Shown here: positions 17,333 through 27,171 of the stretch, one piece after another
How positions within the stretch are numbered: position 1 is the stretch's first letter
How the letters are laid out: each line of letters begins with the position of its first letter
DNA from: an uncultured Lachnospiraceae bacterium
Lineage (GTDB): Bacteria > Bacillota > Clostridia > Lachnospirales > Lachnospiraceae
DNA length: 57,514 nucleotides
Direction of reading: 5' to 3'
Assembly: GCA_900316805.1 (NCBI GenBank)
Contig: ONEJ01000001.1
Coordinates: 1 to 57,514 of the forward strand
The notes under the pieces: model-generated
Told to the model about the DNA's origin: nothing
Database searches by the model: none
What the model saw: the letters and a program-made list of their open reading frames with translations, nothing else
Made by a program: the position numbers and the translations under genes

Positions 17333-19110
17333 GAAAAAGGAAAATGAAATCCGGGATTCAGGCAAAATATTTAAAATATATGATTTCCCTGCTGCTGTTG
17401 GCATTATTTCTCTCCTCCGTGGGCGTGTGGGGGTATGTGCAGAGAAATATGACAGCCGTCATTGTGGACAAATATGAATTCATGAATGAGAAAATGGGGC
17501 TGGCCCTGGATGAACTTTATCAGAAAATGGACGCTGTAACCGCAGACTGTATCATGGATGACAACGTCCAGAAAAGTCTCAGAAACCGGAACCTTGCGAT
17601 GACGGAAAAGATGGCACTTAGCAAATACTTTTCCTATATTGACTTGGAACATGTGGCGGAATACTGCTATGTGGACAATAAGAAAAATGTCTATACCAAG
17701 TCCTATTCCAAGATTACCTATCAAGATTTTGAAGAGAGTGGTTTTGCGGACATGCTGGGGGACGACTATGCCAAGACCCAGTGGTTCTGGGCAGAGGATA
17801 CACTGTTTGGTAAAGGCGGCCGTTCCTTATTCGTGGGCAGATACGTGCACAGCATGGATTATGACCATGAACCGGGGATGCTGTTTCTGAAGATGAATGC
17901 AGCTGTCTTTTACGACTTTGTGGAGGATCGCGGGAAAATGGAGGATGAGATTGCAGTGGGTATTACCGCGGCTGACGGGAGCGTGTGCATGAGCTGGTGT
18001 CCACAGAATTATGTGTTTCCGGAGCAGGTGTCAGAACGAGTAAAGGAGCTTGCAGCAAGCAGCGAGTCGGGGATGATCCTGCAAGCAGAGAAAATCAGGG
18101 GTGGTGTGTTATCTGCATACCGGCAGAAGGACAGTGGACTGATCATTTTTACATTGGTTCCCAACGAGGTGCTGACCAGCGGACTGGGACAGATTTTTGC
18201 GGTTATGGTGGTCATTTACCTTCTGGTCATTGCGGTAGCTGTGGTGGTAAGTGTTTTTCTGTCCCGGATCTTTACCCGGCCCATCCGGCAAATCACCGAG
18301 ACTATGACGAGCTTTGACGGAAAGGATTTTAGTAAGACTATTGAGCTTCATACCAACACGGAGTTGGATCAGATCGGTCATTCTTACAATGAAATGCTGG
18401 GGAATATTGAACAGCAGCTGCAGGAAATCAAGGATCAACAGAACGAGCTTCGCACCAGCGAATTGAATATGCTGATCAACCAGACCAATCCCCACTTTTT
18501 GTATAATACATTGGACACAATCTATATGCTGGCAAGGATTAACGGGGAAGAGACGACGATGCGGATGATCCAGGCATTATCCAAGTACCTGCGTCTGTCC
18601 CTGAGCAAGGGAAGCGATACGGTTACGGTGGAGGATGAGTTGGAAAACGTGCGCAGTTACATGGAAATCCAGCAGATTCGCAACGAAAACCTTTTCCGTT
18701 ATGAGATCCAGAGTGAAGTGGACACAAGGAAACGCTGGGTGATGAAGCTGATTCTGCAGCCTTTGGTGGAGAATGCGGTTAAGTACGGATTCTGTGATAT
18801 TTTTGAAGGTGGCCTGATCCGGATACGGGTGTGGGAGGAGGAAGGAAGACTCAGCTTTTCCGTGTACAATAACGGAACACCCATACAGCGGGAGGTTGCA
18901 GATCAGATTAATGCTTTGGGAAAATTTCCCATTTCGGAGATGAAAAACTGTTTCCCGGATAAGAAACATGGGTACGGTGTTGTCAATATCATTACAAGGC
19001 TTCGATTGAAATATGGAGAGGATGTGGAATTAATCTATGAAGTACACCAAGAGGGGACACAGGTGCTCATCCGCCTTCCGGTGGACGGAACGCAGGAAAC
19101 GGAGTCATAA
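17329..19110 (+). CDS. yesM: YesM-type sensor histidine kinase
   Basis: This 593-residue kinase has an N-terminal membrane helix (about residues 17-37), an extracytoplasmic Cache-like sensor region, a second membrane helix (about 286-310), HAMP (FTRPIRQITETMTSFD), the His_kinase segment with the phospho-His in NPHFLYNTLDTIYML, and an ATPase domain (LVENAVKYGF N-box, GYGVVNIITRL G-box). It overlaps yesN by four bases, and its own end overlaps the start of a sugar-binding lipoprotein gene by 74 bases. The extracellular domain should sense a sugar directly or a loaded binding protein. It should phosphorylate the adjacent YesN. Confidence 0.93.
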   Translation: MRKRKMKSGIQAKYLKYMISLLLLALFLSSVGVWGYVQRNMTAVIVDKYEFMNEKMGLALDELYQKMDAVTADCIMDDNVQKSLRNRNLAMTEKMALSKYFSYIDLEHVAEYCYVDNKKNVYTKSYSKITYQDFEESGFADMLGDDYAKTQWFWAEDTLFGKGGRSLFVGRYVHSMDYDHEPGMLFLKMNAAVFYDFVEDRGKMEDEIAVGITAADGSVCMSWCPQNYVFPEQVSERVKELAASSESGMILQAEKIRGGVLSAYRQKDSGLIIFTLVPNEVLTSGLGQIFAVMVVIYLLVIAVAVVVSVFLSRIFTRPIRQITETMTSFDGKDFSKTIELHTNTELDQIGHSYNEMLGNIEQQLQEIKDQQNELRTSELNMLINQTNPHFLYNTLDTIYMLARINGEETTMRMIQALSKYLRLSLSKGSDTVTVEDELENVRSYMEIQQIRNENLFRYEIQSEVDTRKRWVMKLILQPLVENAVKYGFCDIFEGGLIRIRVWEEEGRLSFSVYNNGTPIQREVADQINALGKFPISEMKNCFPDKKHGYGVVNIITRLRLKYGEDVELIYEVHQEGTQVLIRLPVDGTQETES

Positions 19111-20380
19111 CCGTGGGCTGTCTGTCTGCCTGGTGATAATGCTTGTGATGGGGCTTGTTTCAGGCTGTACCAAACAGGTCAAGGACAGGGAACAGGGTTC
19201 TCAGGGGGTGATTACGATCCCCGTAACTTTTACGGTGGATCCTTCCTCCGGAAAGAAAAACAATGAGGAACTGGTTAACGCCTTTAATCAGGCCTATCAG
19301 GGGAAGTATCAGGTGGAAGTGGAATGGATCATGGAGACGGAGGAGGAGTACCGGATGAATCTCAAGCGTCAGAACGTTACGGGAGAACTTCCGGCAGTGA
19401 TCACAGACGTTCGTATACTTCCGTCTTTTTACCAGATGATGGTGCGCCAGGGAAGAATTGAGAATCTGAAACCTTATATTGATGCGGATCCGGAGTGGCG
19501 GGAAATGATTGAGCCTGCAGTGCTGGATGCCTGCAGTGAACCGGATGGAAGCATTTATCTGGCTCCCATCAGCACCGCAGCCTTTTCCTGCTCCGGGATA
19601 TACTGGAATGAAAAGCTCTTTGCGGAGGCCGGAATTGAAGAATTCCCTGAGACATGGGAAGAATTCTGGGACTGCTGCAGCAGGCTGAAGAAAAAGAAAA
19701 TTACGCCTCTTGCCCTTCATACGGAGGGAACCGGCTGGTCGCCTATGCTGTTTGCCACGGCAGAACTGGCTGACACGAAAGAAGGGGCTGAGTTTATGAA
19801 ACAGTTTTATCCTGACAGCTACTGCAATGACAGCGGCATGCGTCTGGCTAAGACCTTAAAGAGGCTGTTTCGGTATACTACAAAGGATGCTCTCCACAGC
19901 GATTTTGATGTAGCCTATACCAACTTTGTTTCGGGAGAAACAGCCATGATTGCAAACGGATACTGGATGATTGACCAGCTGCCGGAGGATTTCCGGCAAA
20001 ATGTACGTTTTAGCAGCTTCCCCGGCAATAAACTGATTTCGTCTCCCGAGACCTTTGGCTGGGCGGTGGTATCGGATTACAGCGATGAGGTGAAGCAGGG
20101 GGCTGTGGAATTTCTGAAGTACCGGACAAAGTATAACAAGAGACAGAAGGAGACGCTGATCAATGAAAATGCAGAAAACAGCCCCCTTCTTCAGGACTAC
20201 ATTGACGCATTCTGTGGGGAACCCCAGATTGTACCGAACTATCAGGTAAAGTGGAATTCCATCCTGCAGGAGGAAAACTTTGGAGACTGTCTTCCCCAGC
20301 TGGCAGGGGGGAAAATGACGATAGAGGAATTCCTTCAGAGGGCGGATGACAGTGTAAAAAAATATGAGGAGGAACAGTAG
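19037..20380 (+). CDS. Extracellular solute-binding lipoprotein linked to the YesM/YesN system
   Basis: This family-1 sugar-binding protein of about 447 residues has a lipobox (LVMGLVSGC, Cys near residue 44). The Cys is followed by TKQVKDRE and the bilobal binding-protein pattern (GIYWNEKLFAEAGIEEFPET; YWMIDQLPEDF). The only in-frame ATG that leaves a membrane-targeting sequence is 19037, inside the kinase gene, so the genes overlap by 74 bases and the signal peptide is unusually long and Arg-rich. The operon position right after the sensor pair, and the existence of a second binding protein with the transporter genes, suggest a ligand-presenting partner of the kinase rather than a transport subunit. 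That role is inferred. Confidence 0.83.
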   Translation: MKYTKRGHRCSSAFRWTERRKRSHNRGLSVCLVIMLVMGLVSGCTKQVKDREQGSQGVITIPVTFTVDPSSGKKNNEELVNAFNQAYQGKYQVEVEWIMETEEEYRMNLKRQNVTGELPAVITDVRILPSFYQMMVRQGRIENLKPYIDADPEWREMIEPAVLDACSEPDGSIYLAPISTAAFSCSGIYWNEKLFAEAGIEEFPETWEEFWDCCSRLKKKKITPLALHTEGTGWSPMLFATAELADTKEGAEFMKQFYPDSYCNDSGMRLAKTLKRLFRYTTKDALHSDFDVAYTNFVSGETAMIANGYWMIDQLPEDFRQNVRFSSFPGNKLISSPETFGWAVVSDYSDEVKQGAVEFLKYRTKYNKRQKETLINENAENSPLLQDYIDAFCGEPQIVPNYQVKWNSILQEENFGDCLPQLAGGKMTIEEFLQRADDSVKKYEEEQ

Positions 20381-20461
20381 AAGGGTATATTTTTTTGTAT
20401 TTTAGGTTTAGTAATTGCTATTCAATTTCCACTCCGACTGATATGATATATGCATAACACA

Positions 20462-20477
20462 GAAAACGATTGTTTTC
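20462..20477 (+). promoter_or_regulatory. LacI-type palindromic operator candidate before malE
   Basis: GAAAACGATTGTTTTC is an inverted repeat with six-base arms and a central CG step, the shape of LacI/MalR/CcpA operators. It lies 18 bases before the binding-protein start, so a bound repressor would block transcript elongation. A -10-like TATGAT stands at 20442. The match to the CcpA cre consensus is only partial. Confidence 0.5.
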
Positions 20478-20495
20478 AGAAAGGAAAGGTAAAAA

Positions 20496-21842
20496 ATGAA
20501 AAAGAAGAAAGTAATGCCATTATTATTGGTAGCAGCAATGACTGTGGGAATGTTCGCAGGATGCGGAGACAAGGGGGGCTCTGATGCACCGGCTGCAGGC
20601 GGCGATACTCAGGGAGCAGCAGAGACAAAGGATACTGAGGCAGCAAAGGGGGATGGCTCTGTTTACTACCTGAACTTCAAGCCAGAAGCAGATGAGCAGT
20701 GGCAGGTTCTTGCAAGCGAGTACACCAAGGAGACAGGTGTTCCGGTAACTGTTCTTACAGCAGCTTCCGGTGAGTATGAGAAGACCTTAAAGTCTGAGAT
20801 GGCTAAGACAGACGCTCCTACATTATTCCAGGTAAACGGACCTGTTGGTCTGGCAAGCTGGAAGGATTACTGCTATGATGTTGCAGGATCTGATGTTGCA
20901 GGACAGCTTTCAAGCGAAGATTTCGCACTGAAGGATGGCGATCAGACATTAGGAATTGGATACGTTATCGAGAGCTACGGTATCATTTACAACAAGGGTC
21001 TTCTTGAGAAGGCTGGATACTCAGCAGACGATATCACCAACTTCGACAGCTTCAAGAAGGTAGTAGAGGATATCACAGCACGTAAGGACGAGCTTGGATT
21101 CTCAGCATTTACATCAGCAGGTATGGACGGATCTTCTGACTGGAGATTTAAGACACATCTTGCAAACCTTCCAATCTACTATGAGTACAAGGCTGACGGA
21201 ATTGACAACACAGACGCTATCAAGGGAAGCTTCCTTGACAACTATCGTCAGATTTGGGATCTGTACATCAACAACGCTACATGTGATCCGAAGCTGTTAT
21301 CTACCAAGACTGGTGACGATGCAGTTGCAGAGTTCGTAACAGAGGAAGCTGTATTCTACCAGAATGGTACATGGGCATACAACGATGTTAAGGATCTTGG
21401 CGATGACAACCTTGGAATGCTTCCAATCTACATCGGAGCTGAAGGCGAGGAGAATCAGGGACTTTGTACAGGTACTGAGAACTACTGGTGTGTAAACAAG
21501 AATGCTGCTCCTGAAGATATTCAGGCAACTCTTGATTTCATGAACTGGTGTGTAACTTCTGAGACCGGCCTTAACGCTATGTGCAAGGATATGGGATTCG
21601 TTATTCCGTTCAAGGGCAATCTTGAGTCTGATAACGCATTAGTAAATGCAGCAAACGAGTATGTTCAGGCTGGCAAGACACCTGTAACATGGAACTTCAC
21701 AACTATGCCTTCTGAGGAGTGGAAGAATGGTGTAGGCTCTGCTCTTACTGCATACGCAGCTGATCAGACAGATGCAAACTGGGATGCTGTTAAGTCTGCA
21801 TTCGTAGATGGATGGGCAACAGAGGCAGCAGCAGCTAACTAA
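20496..21842 (+). CDS. Sugar ABC transporter substrate-binding lipoprotein (maltodextrin-type)
   Basis: This 448-residue exported protein has a clear lipoprotein signal (basic MKKKKV, hydrophobic core, lipobox GMFAGC with Cys about 22) and a Gly/Ala/Thr-rich tether (about residues 23-50). The family-1 extracellular binding fold follows (YNKGLLEKAGYSADDITNFD; NGTWAYNDVKDLGDD). Codon choice is visibly more uniform than in the neighbouring regulators, as expected for an abundant protein. It starts an operon with two permease genes and malQ. The cargo is probably maltose or maltooligosaccharides, inferred from malQ. No ATPase gene is present; a shared MsmK-type ATPase elsewhere is usual. Confidence 0.92.
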   Translation: MKKKKVMPLLLVAAMTVGMFAGCGDKGGSDAPAAGGDTQGAAETKDTEAAKGDGSVYYLNFKPEADEQWQVLASEYTKETGVPVTVLTAASGEYEKTLKSEMAKTDAPTLFQVNGPVGLASWKDYCYDVAGSDVAGQLSSEDFALKDGDQTLGIGYVIESYGIIYNKGLLEKAGYSADDITNFDSFKKVVEDITARKDELGFSAFTSAGMDGSSDWRFKTHLANLPIYYEYKADGIDNTDAIKGSFLDNYRQIWDLYINNATCDPKLLSTKTGDDAVAEFVTEEAVFYQNGTWAYNDVKDLGDDNLGMLPIYIGAEGEENQGLCTGTENYWCVNKNAAPEDIQATLDFMNWCVTSETGLNAMCKDMGFVIPFKGNLESDNALVNAANEYVQAGKTPVTWNFTTMPSEEWKNGVGSALTAYAADQTDANWDAVKSAFVDGWATEAAAAN

Positions 21843-21874
21843 TTTCACGCTGTAAGAAAGAAAGGGGCATTTTT

Positions 21875-22717
21875 GTGGAAAAGGGTATGAAACGCTATAT
21901 GCCACTGTTCGTACTGCCCACGTTTTGTGCGTTTATCATAGGCTTTATTCTCCCGTTTGTTATGGGAATCGGACTTTCCTTCTGCAAGTTTACAACAGTT
22001 ACAGATGCGAAGTTTGTTGGATTTTCCAATTATGTAAAGGCACTGCAGGATACTGTATTCCGCCATGCTTTCTGGTACACGGCACTGTTTACGATTGTTT
22101 CACTTCTGGTGATCAATGTCATTGCATTTGCACTTGCAATGGCATTGACTCAGAAGATGCGCGGAACTAACATTTTCCGTACAATCTTTTTCATGCCGAA
22201 CCTGATTGGTGGTATTGTACTGGGTTATATCTGGCAGTTGATTATTAATGGTATTCTTGCAAAGTACAGTACAGCATTGGCACTGAATGAATGGTATGGT
22301 TTCTGGGGATTGATTATTCTTGTAAGCTGGCAGCAGATTGGTTACATGATGATCATTTATATTGCCGGACTTCAGGCAATCCCTGGTGATGTAATGGAGG
22401 CTGCACAGATCGATGGAGCAAACGGATGGCAGAGACTTTGGAAGGTAACCGTTCCGATGATGATGCCTTCTATTACAATCTGTTCGTTCCTGTCAGTAAC
22501 CAACGGATTTAAGCTCTTCGACCAGAACCTGTCTCTGACGGCTGGTGAACCGGGAAAGATGTCAGAAATGATGGCATTAAATATTTACAATACATTCTAC
22601 GGTCGTACCGGATGGGAAGGTGTTGGACAGGCAAAGGCAGTGATGTTCTTTATCCTGGTTGTAATCATCGGTGTCCTTCAGTTGAATGCAACACGTTCGA
22701 AGGAGGTGCAGCAGTAA
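21875..22717 (+). CDS. Sugar ABC transporter permease, MalF/UgpA-like
   Basis: This 280-residue membrane protein has six helices and the conserved cytoplasmic EAA loop (EAAQIDGANGWQRLWKVT) that docks to the ATPase. The frame opens at GTG 21875 after AAAGGGGC; an ATG at 21887 is the alternative. It lies 32 bases after the binding-protein gene and abuts the second permease start. It should form the channel together with the MalG-like subunit. Confidence 0.93.
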   Translation: MEKGMKRYMPLFVLPTFCAFIIGFILPFVMGIGLSFCKFTTVTDAKFVGFSNYVKALQDTVFRHAFWYTALFTIVSLLVINVIAFALAMALTQKMRGTNIFRTIFFMPNLIGGIVLGYIWQLIINGILAKYSTALALNEWYGFWGLIILVSWQQIGYMMIIYIAGLQAIPGDVMEAAQIDGANGWQRLWKVTVPMMMPSITICSFLSVTNGFKLFDQNLSLTAGEPGKMSEMMALNIYNTFYGRTGWEGVGQAKAVMFFILVVIIGVLQLNATRSKEVQQ

Positions 22718-23554
22718 ATGAAGTGGAAGAGAAGCCTAAGCGGGGTTGGAACCGTTTTATTTACGATTCTGGGCATTGTTTATATTGCACCGATTTTGAT
22801 CGTACTTATGAATTCCTTTAAGAAAAAGGTATACATCAACAAGGAACCATTTACCATGCCGTCAGAAAAGACATATGCCGGCTGGGAAAATTATATTGTT
22901 GCAATTAATAAATATCAGTTGTTAAGTGCAGTAGGCTGGACTGTATTTATCACAATCGGATCTGTTCTGGTTATTTTGATTTGTACATCCATGTGTGCAT
23001 GGTATATTACCCGTGTACAAACGAAGTTTACAAAAATGCTTTATTTCCTTTGTGTATTCTCAATGGTTGTACCGTTCCAGATGGTTATGTTTACTCTGTC
23101 TCTGATTGCAGACCGTACCGGTCTGAATACACCATGGGGTATTATCATTATCTATCTGGGATTTGGAGCGGGACTGGCGGTGTTCATGTTCTGCGGATTC
23201 GTAAAGGGTATTCCGCTGGAGATTGAAGAGGCAGCAATGATTGATGGCTGTACACCGATTCGTACGTTCTTTAGTGTAGTACTTCCTATGTTGAAACCAA
23301 CCTATATTTCTGTAGGTATTCTCGAGACGATGTGGATCTGGAACGATTTCCTTCTTCCATATCTGGTATTGGATTTGAATAAGTATAAGACAATTTCTAT
23401 TATCATCCAGTACATGAAGGGAAGCTATGGACGTGTTGATATGGGCGCTATTATGGCAGCTTTGATTATGGCGGTTATTCCTGTTATTATCTTCTATCTG
23501 TGCTGCCAGAAGCATATCATCAAGGGAGTTGCAGCAGGTGCTGTAAAGGGATAA
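22718..23554 (+). CDS. Sugar ABC transporter permease, MalG-like
   Basis: This 278-residue membrane protein has six helices and the EAA loop (EEAAMIDGCTPIRTFFSVV) typical of the MalG/carbohydrate CUT1 family. It starts immediately after the stop of the MalF-like gene. It ends 25 bases before malQ, so import and cytoplasmic breakdown of the oligosaccharide are co-transcribed. Confidence 0.93.
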   Translation: MKWKRSLSGVGTVLFTILGIVYIAPILIVLMNSFKKKVYINKEPFTMPSEKTYAGWENYIVAINKYQLLSAVGWTVFITIGSVLVILICTSMCAWYITRVQTKFTKMLYFLCVFSMVVPFQMVMFTLSLIADRTGLNTPWGIIIIYLGFGAGLAVFMFCGFVKGIPLEIEEAAMIDGCTPIRTFFSVVLPMLKPTYISVGILETMWIWNDFLLPYLVLDLNKYKTISIIIQYMKGSYGRVDMGAIMAALIMAVIPVIIFYLCCQKHIIKGVAAGAVKG

Positions 23555-23579
23555 TACATGAACATGGAGGATAAGTAGC

Positions 23580-25076
23580 ATGAGGACAAGCGGAATACTG
23601 ATGCCGGTTTCATCATTACCGGGCAGTTATGGTATCGGTTGTTTCTCGAAAGAAGCTTATCGTTTTATTGACATTCTGAAGGAAGCCGGACAGTCCCGGT
23701 GGCAGATTCTGCCACTGGGGCCCACCGGATATGGGGATTCTCCTTACCAATCGTTTTCAGCGTTTGCCGGGAATCCCTATTTTATTGACTTGGAATCCCT
23801 GATTGAAGAGGGACTTCTTACCGAAGAAGAATGTAACAAGGCTGATTTCGGAGACGACGATTTAGAAATTGACTATGAAAAAATTTATTATGCAAGATTT
23901 GATGTTTTAAGACTTGCCTACGAGAGAGCCAAAGAGAATGGCCTGCAGACCAGTGAAATGTTCCAGACTTTTGTAAAGCAGGAGCAGGAGTGGCTGGATG
24001 ATTATGCACTTTATATGGCTGTAAAGAATCATTTTGGAGGCGTGAGCTGGGAACAGTGGGATGAGGACATCCGATTAAGAAAGCCGGAGGCTGTCCGCCA
24101 CTACAGCAAAATGCTTCAGGATGAAATTGGATTTTATCAATATCAGCAGTTTCTGTTTTCGGTTCAGTGGACTGCCTTAAAGTCCTATGCCAATGAAAAT
24201 GGAGTCCAGATTATTGGAGATATTCCGATTTATGTGGCATTTGACAGTGCAGATACCTGGGCCGGACCGGAAATGTTTCAGTTGGACGAAGAAAACCTTC
24301 CCATGGGGGTAGCAGGATGCCCGCCGGATGGATTTTCCGCAACCGGACAGCTCTGGGGAAACCCGCTGTACGATTGGGAGTATCATAAATCAACCGGATA
24401 TGCATGGTGGGTTCGCAGAATTGCTCAGTGTTTCCGTTTATACGATATGGTCCGCATTGATCATTTCCGTGGTTTCGATGAATATTATTCTATCCCATAT
24501 GGGGATGAAACAGCGGAGAACGGAAAGTGGATGCCGGGTCCGGGAATCGATCTGTTCCGTGTAATCAAAGAGAAACTTGGAGATCTTCCAATTATTGCAG
24601 AGGATCTGGGATTCCTTACGGACAGTGTTAAGAAGCTTTTGAAAGACAGCGGCTATCCGGGAATGAAGGTGCTGCAGTTTGCATTTGATTCCCGCGAGGA
24701 TGGTGACTATCTGCCGCATAACTATACGAATAACTGTGTTGTCTACACAGGAACCCATGACAATGACACCATAATCGGGTGGTATGATAATCTTGCTGAA
24801 GAAGACAAGAGAACATCCCATATCTATCTAAACAACTGGGAAACGCCGGAAGATGAAATTCGATGGGATTTTATCTGCATGGCAATGCGAAGTGTAGCGG
24901 ATACCTGTATCATTCCCATGCAGGATTACCTTGGATTTGGGTCTGAGGCGAGAATCAATACGCCATCTACCCTGGGTGGAAACTGGACATGGCGCATGGA
25001 AGAGGAGGACTTTACGGAAGAGCTTGCAGCCAGAATTAAAGAACTTACACAGGTGTGCGCGCGAATCAGTGAATAG
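23580..25076 (+). CDS. malQ: 4-alpha-glucanotransferase (amylomaltase)
   Basis: This 498-residue GH77 enzyme moves glucan chains between maltooligosaccharides and releases glucose. Family landmarks are visible: SSLPGSYGIGCFSKEAYRFI at the N-terminus, GPTGYGDSPYQSFSAFAGNP, RIDHFRGFDEYY (nucleophile Asp), IIAEDLG (acid/base Glu) and YTGTHDNDTI. The length is normal for a bacterial MalQ. It is the last gene of the maltodextrin transporter operon and is closed by a strong terminator at 25107. Confidence 0.96.
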   Translation: MRTSGILMPVSSLPGSYGIGCFSKEAYRFIDILKEAGQSRWQILPLGPTGYGDSPYQSFSAFAGNPYFIDLESLIEEGLLTEEECNKADFGDDDLEIDYEKIYYARFDVLRLAYERAKENGLQTSEMFQTFVKQEQEWLDDYALYMAVKNHFGGVSWEQWDEDIRLRKPEAVRHYSKMLQDEIGFYQYQQFLFSVQWTALKSYANENGVQIIGDIPIYVAFDSADTWAGPEMFQLDEENLPMGVAGCPPDGFSATGQLWGNPLYDWEYHKSTGYAWWVRRIAQCFRLYDMVRIDHFRGFDEYYSIPYGDETAENGKWMPGPGIDLFRVIKEKLGDLPIIAEDLGFLTDSVKKLLKDSGYPGMKVLQFAFDSREDGDYLPHNYTNNCVVYTGTHDNDTIIGWYDNLAEEDKRTSHIYLNNWETPEDEIRWDFICMAMRSVADTCIIPMQDYLGFGSEARINTPSTLGGNWTWRMEEEDFTEELAARIKELTQVCARISE

Positions 25077-25106
25077 TCTTTTCGATTCATATATTTTTAC
25101 ATTTAT

Positions 25107-25154
25107 AAAAGCTCCGACGGTGCAGATGTATACTGCACCGTCGGAGCTTTTTTC
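25107..25154. terminator. Bidirectional terminator between malQ and the TetR gene
   Basis: A 19-base near-perfect stem (AAAAGCTCCGACGGTGCAG at 25107-25125 against 25133-25153) has an A run on one side and a T run on the other. It can end transcription from malQ (+) and from the convergent TetR gene (-), whose stop codon overlaps its edge. Confidence 0.93.
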
Positions 25155-25770
25155 AGCTTTTCAGATAGTTGAGGGTTCCGGCTGGGGCTCCGGTTCCTTT
25201 TTCCAGCAGGGAAATCAGCCCTGCGATGGTGTCCTCCACGTCATTGTCGGAAGCAGGCAGCAGTGAGCGATCCAGCTTCACGGTAAGGACAATCAGGACA
25301 ATCTCGGACAGAGCCGTCGGATAGTCAAAATCGATGGAGCCTGAGTCGATACCCTGCTGAATGATTTCTGTCAGGACGGGCTTAAGCTCTTTGACCAGAT
25401 ACTGAATATATTTCTGGTGCAGAAAGGCCTGTTCCTTGTCGTCTACGGCAGAGGTAACCGGATTTTGTGTGGTGAATTCACCGTTGGAGTTACGGCATGC
25501 CTGAAAGATCATGGCCATGCGCGTGAAGGGGGAAATATCCTTCTGCTCTGCCAGATGCTTGGCGGTTTCCAGCGGTTTTTTGTATTTGCGTTCGATTAAT
25601 GCTTCAAGAATTTCGTTCTTGGAAGAGAAATAATAATAAATGCCGCCTTTGGCAATGCCTGCTGTCTGTGCAATCTCACTGACGGAAATATCCTGGATCT
25701 GCTTGTGGGTCAGCAACGCCTCAAGGGCATCAATAAATATCCAGTTTGTGGATTTTTCCAAAAATTCCAT
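25153..25770 (-). CDS. TetR/AcrR-family transcriptional repressor
   Basis: This 205-residue regulator has an N-terminal helix-turn-helix (ISVSEIAQTAGIAKGGIYYY, then FSSKNEILEAL) and a ligand-binding helical domain. The start Met lies only three bases from the remains of a divergent NRPS gene. I see no Shine-Dalgarno in front of it (GCCTCCACC), so a deletion seems to have removed its promoter and leader. Its target was probably the divergent biosynthetic gene, now broken. The coding sequence itself looks intact. Confidence 0.88.
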   Translation of the reverse strand: MEFLEKSTNWIFIDALEALLTHKQIQDISVSEIAQTAGIAKGGIYYYFSSKNEILEALIERKYKKPLETAKHLAEQKDISPFTRMAMIFQACRNSNGEFTTQNPVTSAVDDKEQAFLHQKYIQYLVKELKPVLTEIIQQGIDSGSIDFDYPTALSEIVLIVLTVKLDRSLLPASDNDVEDTIAGLISLLEKGTGAPAGTLNYLKS

Positions 25771-27113
25771 GGTGGAGGCCTATGAGGTTATGCGCCAGTG
25801 GACCCGTGTACCTTTTGAGAGAGAAGATTCCTGCATGAACCGCATTGTCATGATCAGAACCATTGACGGCTATAATGGTCTGTATCTGCTGATCAATCAT
25901 ATGAAGGCAGATGCCCAGGCTTTGATCGGTTTCTTCAAGGATATCATCGAGATTTACTGTAACACCTTGTATGAGGGTGTTCCGTATCCGAAGGAGATGT
26001 CCTCCTATATTGAGCAGCTGAAGAAGGATCTGGCTTACGAGGGAAGTAAGGCTCAGGAGAGAGATACAAAGTTCTTCCAGGATCTGATCGACAATACGCC
26101 TGGAGCCGGGACCGACCAAGAGACTTATGGATTTCTGTGAGGAGTATCATGTATCCTTAGTTTGCCTGCTTCTTATGGGCCTGCGTACCTATTTCCAGAA
26201 GATGAACGGCAATGATGATGTCTCCATCAATACGGCCATTGCAAGACGCGCCACCTTAAAGGAGAAGAAGAGCGGCGGTACCAGAATTCATTCCTTCCCC
26301 TTCAGAACGGTTATCGGATTGGACAAGACATTCCTGGAGGGAAGCTTTGATTTCGCACCGGAGCGGGAAAGCCTGTGTACCATTATGTTTACCTCCGGTA
26401 CGACCGGAAAGAGCAAGGGTGTTATGCTGACCCACGGCAATCTGGCGGACAACGCCACCTGCCTGGACATGAAGATCCCACCCAGAACGGTAATTCTTTC
26501 GGTACTGCCGATTCATCATGCTTACTGTCTGGGTATGGATATCTTAAAGGGAATTTCTCTGGGCAGTATCATCTGTATCAATGATTCTCTTTTGCATGTG
26601 GCGAAGAACATTAAGCTGTTCAAGCCCAACATGATCCTGATGGTACCGTTGATGATCGAGACCATGGCAAAGAAGCTGGAGAGCACGGCAATGCTTCCAC
26701 CGAAGCTCATTAAGAATAAGGTATTTGGCGAGCAGTTCCACACCATCTGCAGTGGCGGTGCATACCTGAACCCGGACTATCTGGATCTCTTTGCGAAATA
26801 TGGTATTACCATTCTTCAGGGCTATGGCATGACGGAATGTGCTCCGGGTATCAGTACCACTGTGAGCTGGGATATCCGTAAAGGTTCTGTGGGGCATCTT
26901 CTTCCGAACTGTGAAGGGAAGAGTGTGGACGGCGAGCTGTGGGTTCGCGGTAGCAGTGTGATGCAGGGCTACTACAAGATGCCGAAGGAGACGTCAGAGA
27001 CGCTGGTGGACGGCTGGCTCTGTACCGGAGACTTAGGCTATGTAGATGAGAATGAAGGCGTCATTGAGGCGGAGTTTGAAAAAACGACTTCCAAGAAAAT
27101 TAAAAGATTTTAA
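25771..27113 (+). pseudogene. Collapsed NRPS gene: condensation plus adenylation domain remnants
   Basis: The first frame (25771 to about 26120) carries the middle of a condensation domain (LLINHMKADAQALIGFFKDI, where the HHxxxDG site would be). A frame change near 26120 leads to a later condensation piece (SINTAIARRATLKEKKSGGT). That is fused directly to an adenylation domain that lacks its N-terminus but has FTSGTTGKSKGVMLTHG, GYGMTECAPG and LCTGDLGYVDE. After GYVDE the catalytic Lys region is missing and the original tail (FEKTTSKKIKRF) is joined on. At least four deletions must have occurred, while both ends survive. A longer frame from 26127 to 27113 remains open but should not adenylate anything. 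Confidence 0.85.
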
Positions 27114-27171
27114 AAGCCGACCCTATAGATATTTTTGAAAGCTGCTGCATAAACTATACAGAATTCAAAGA

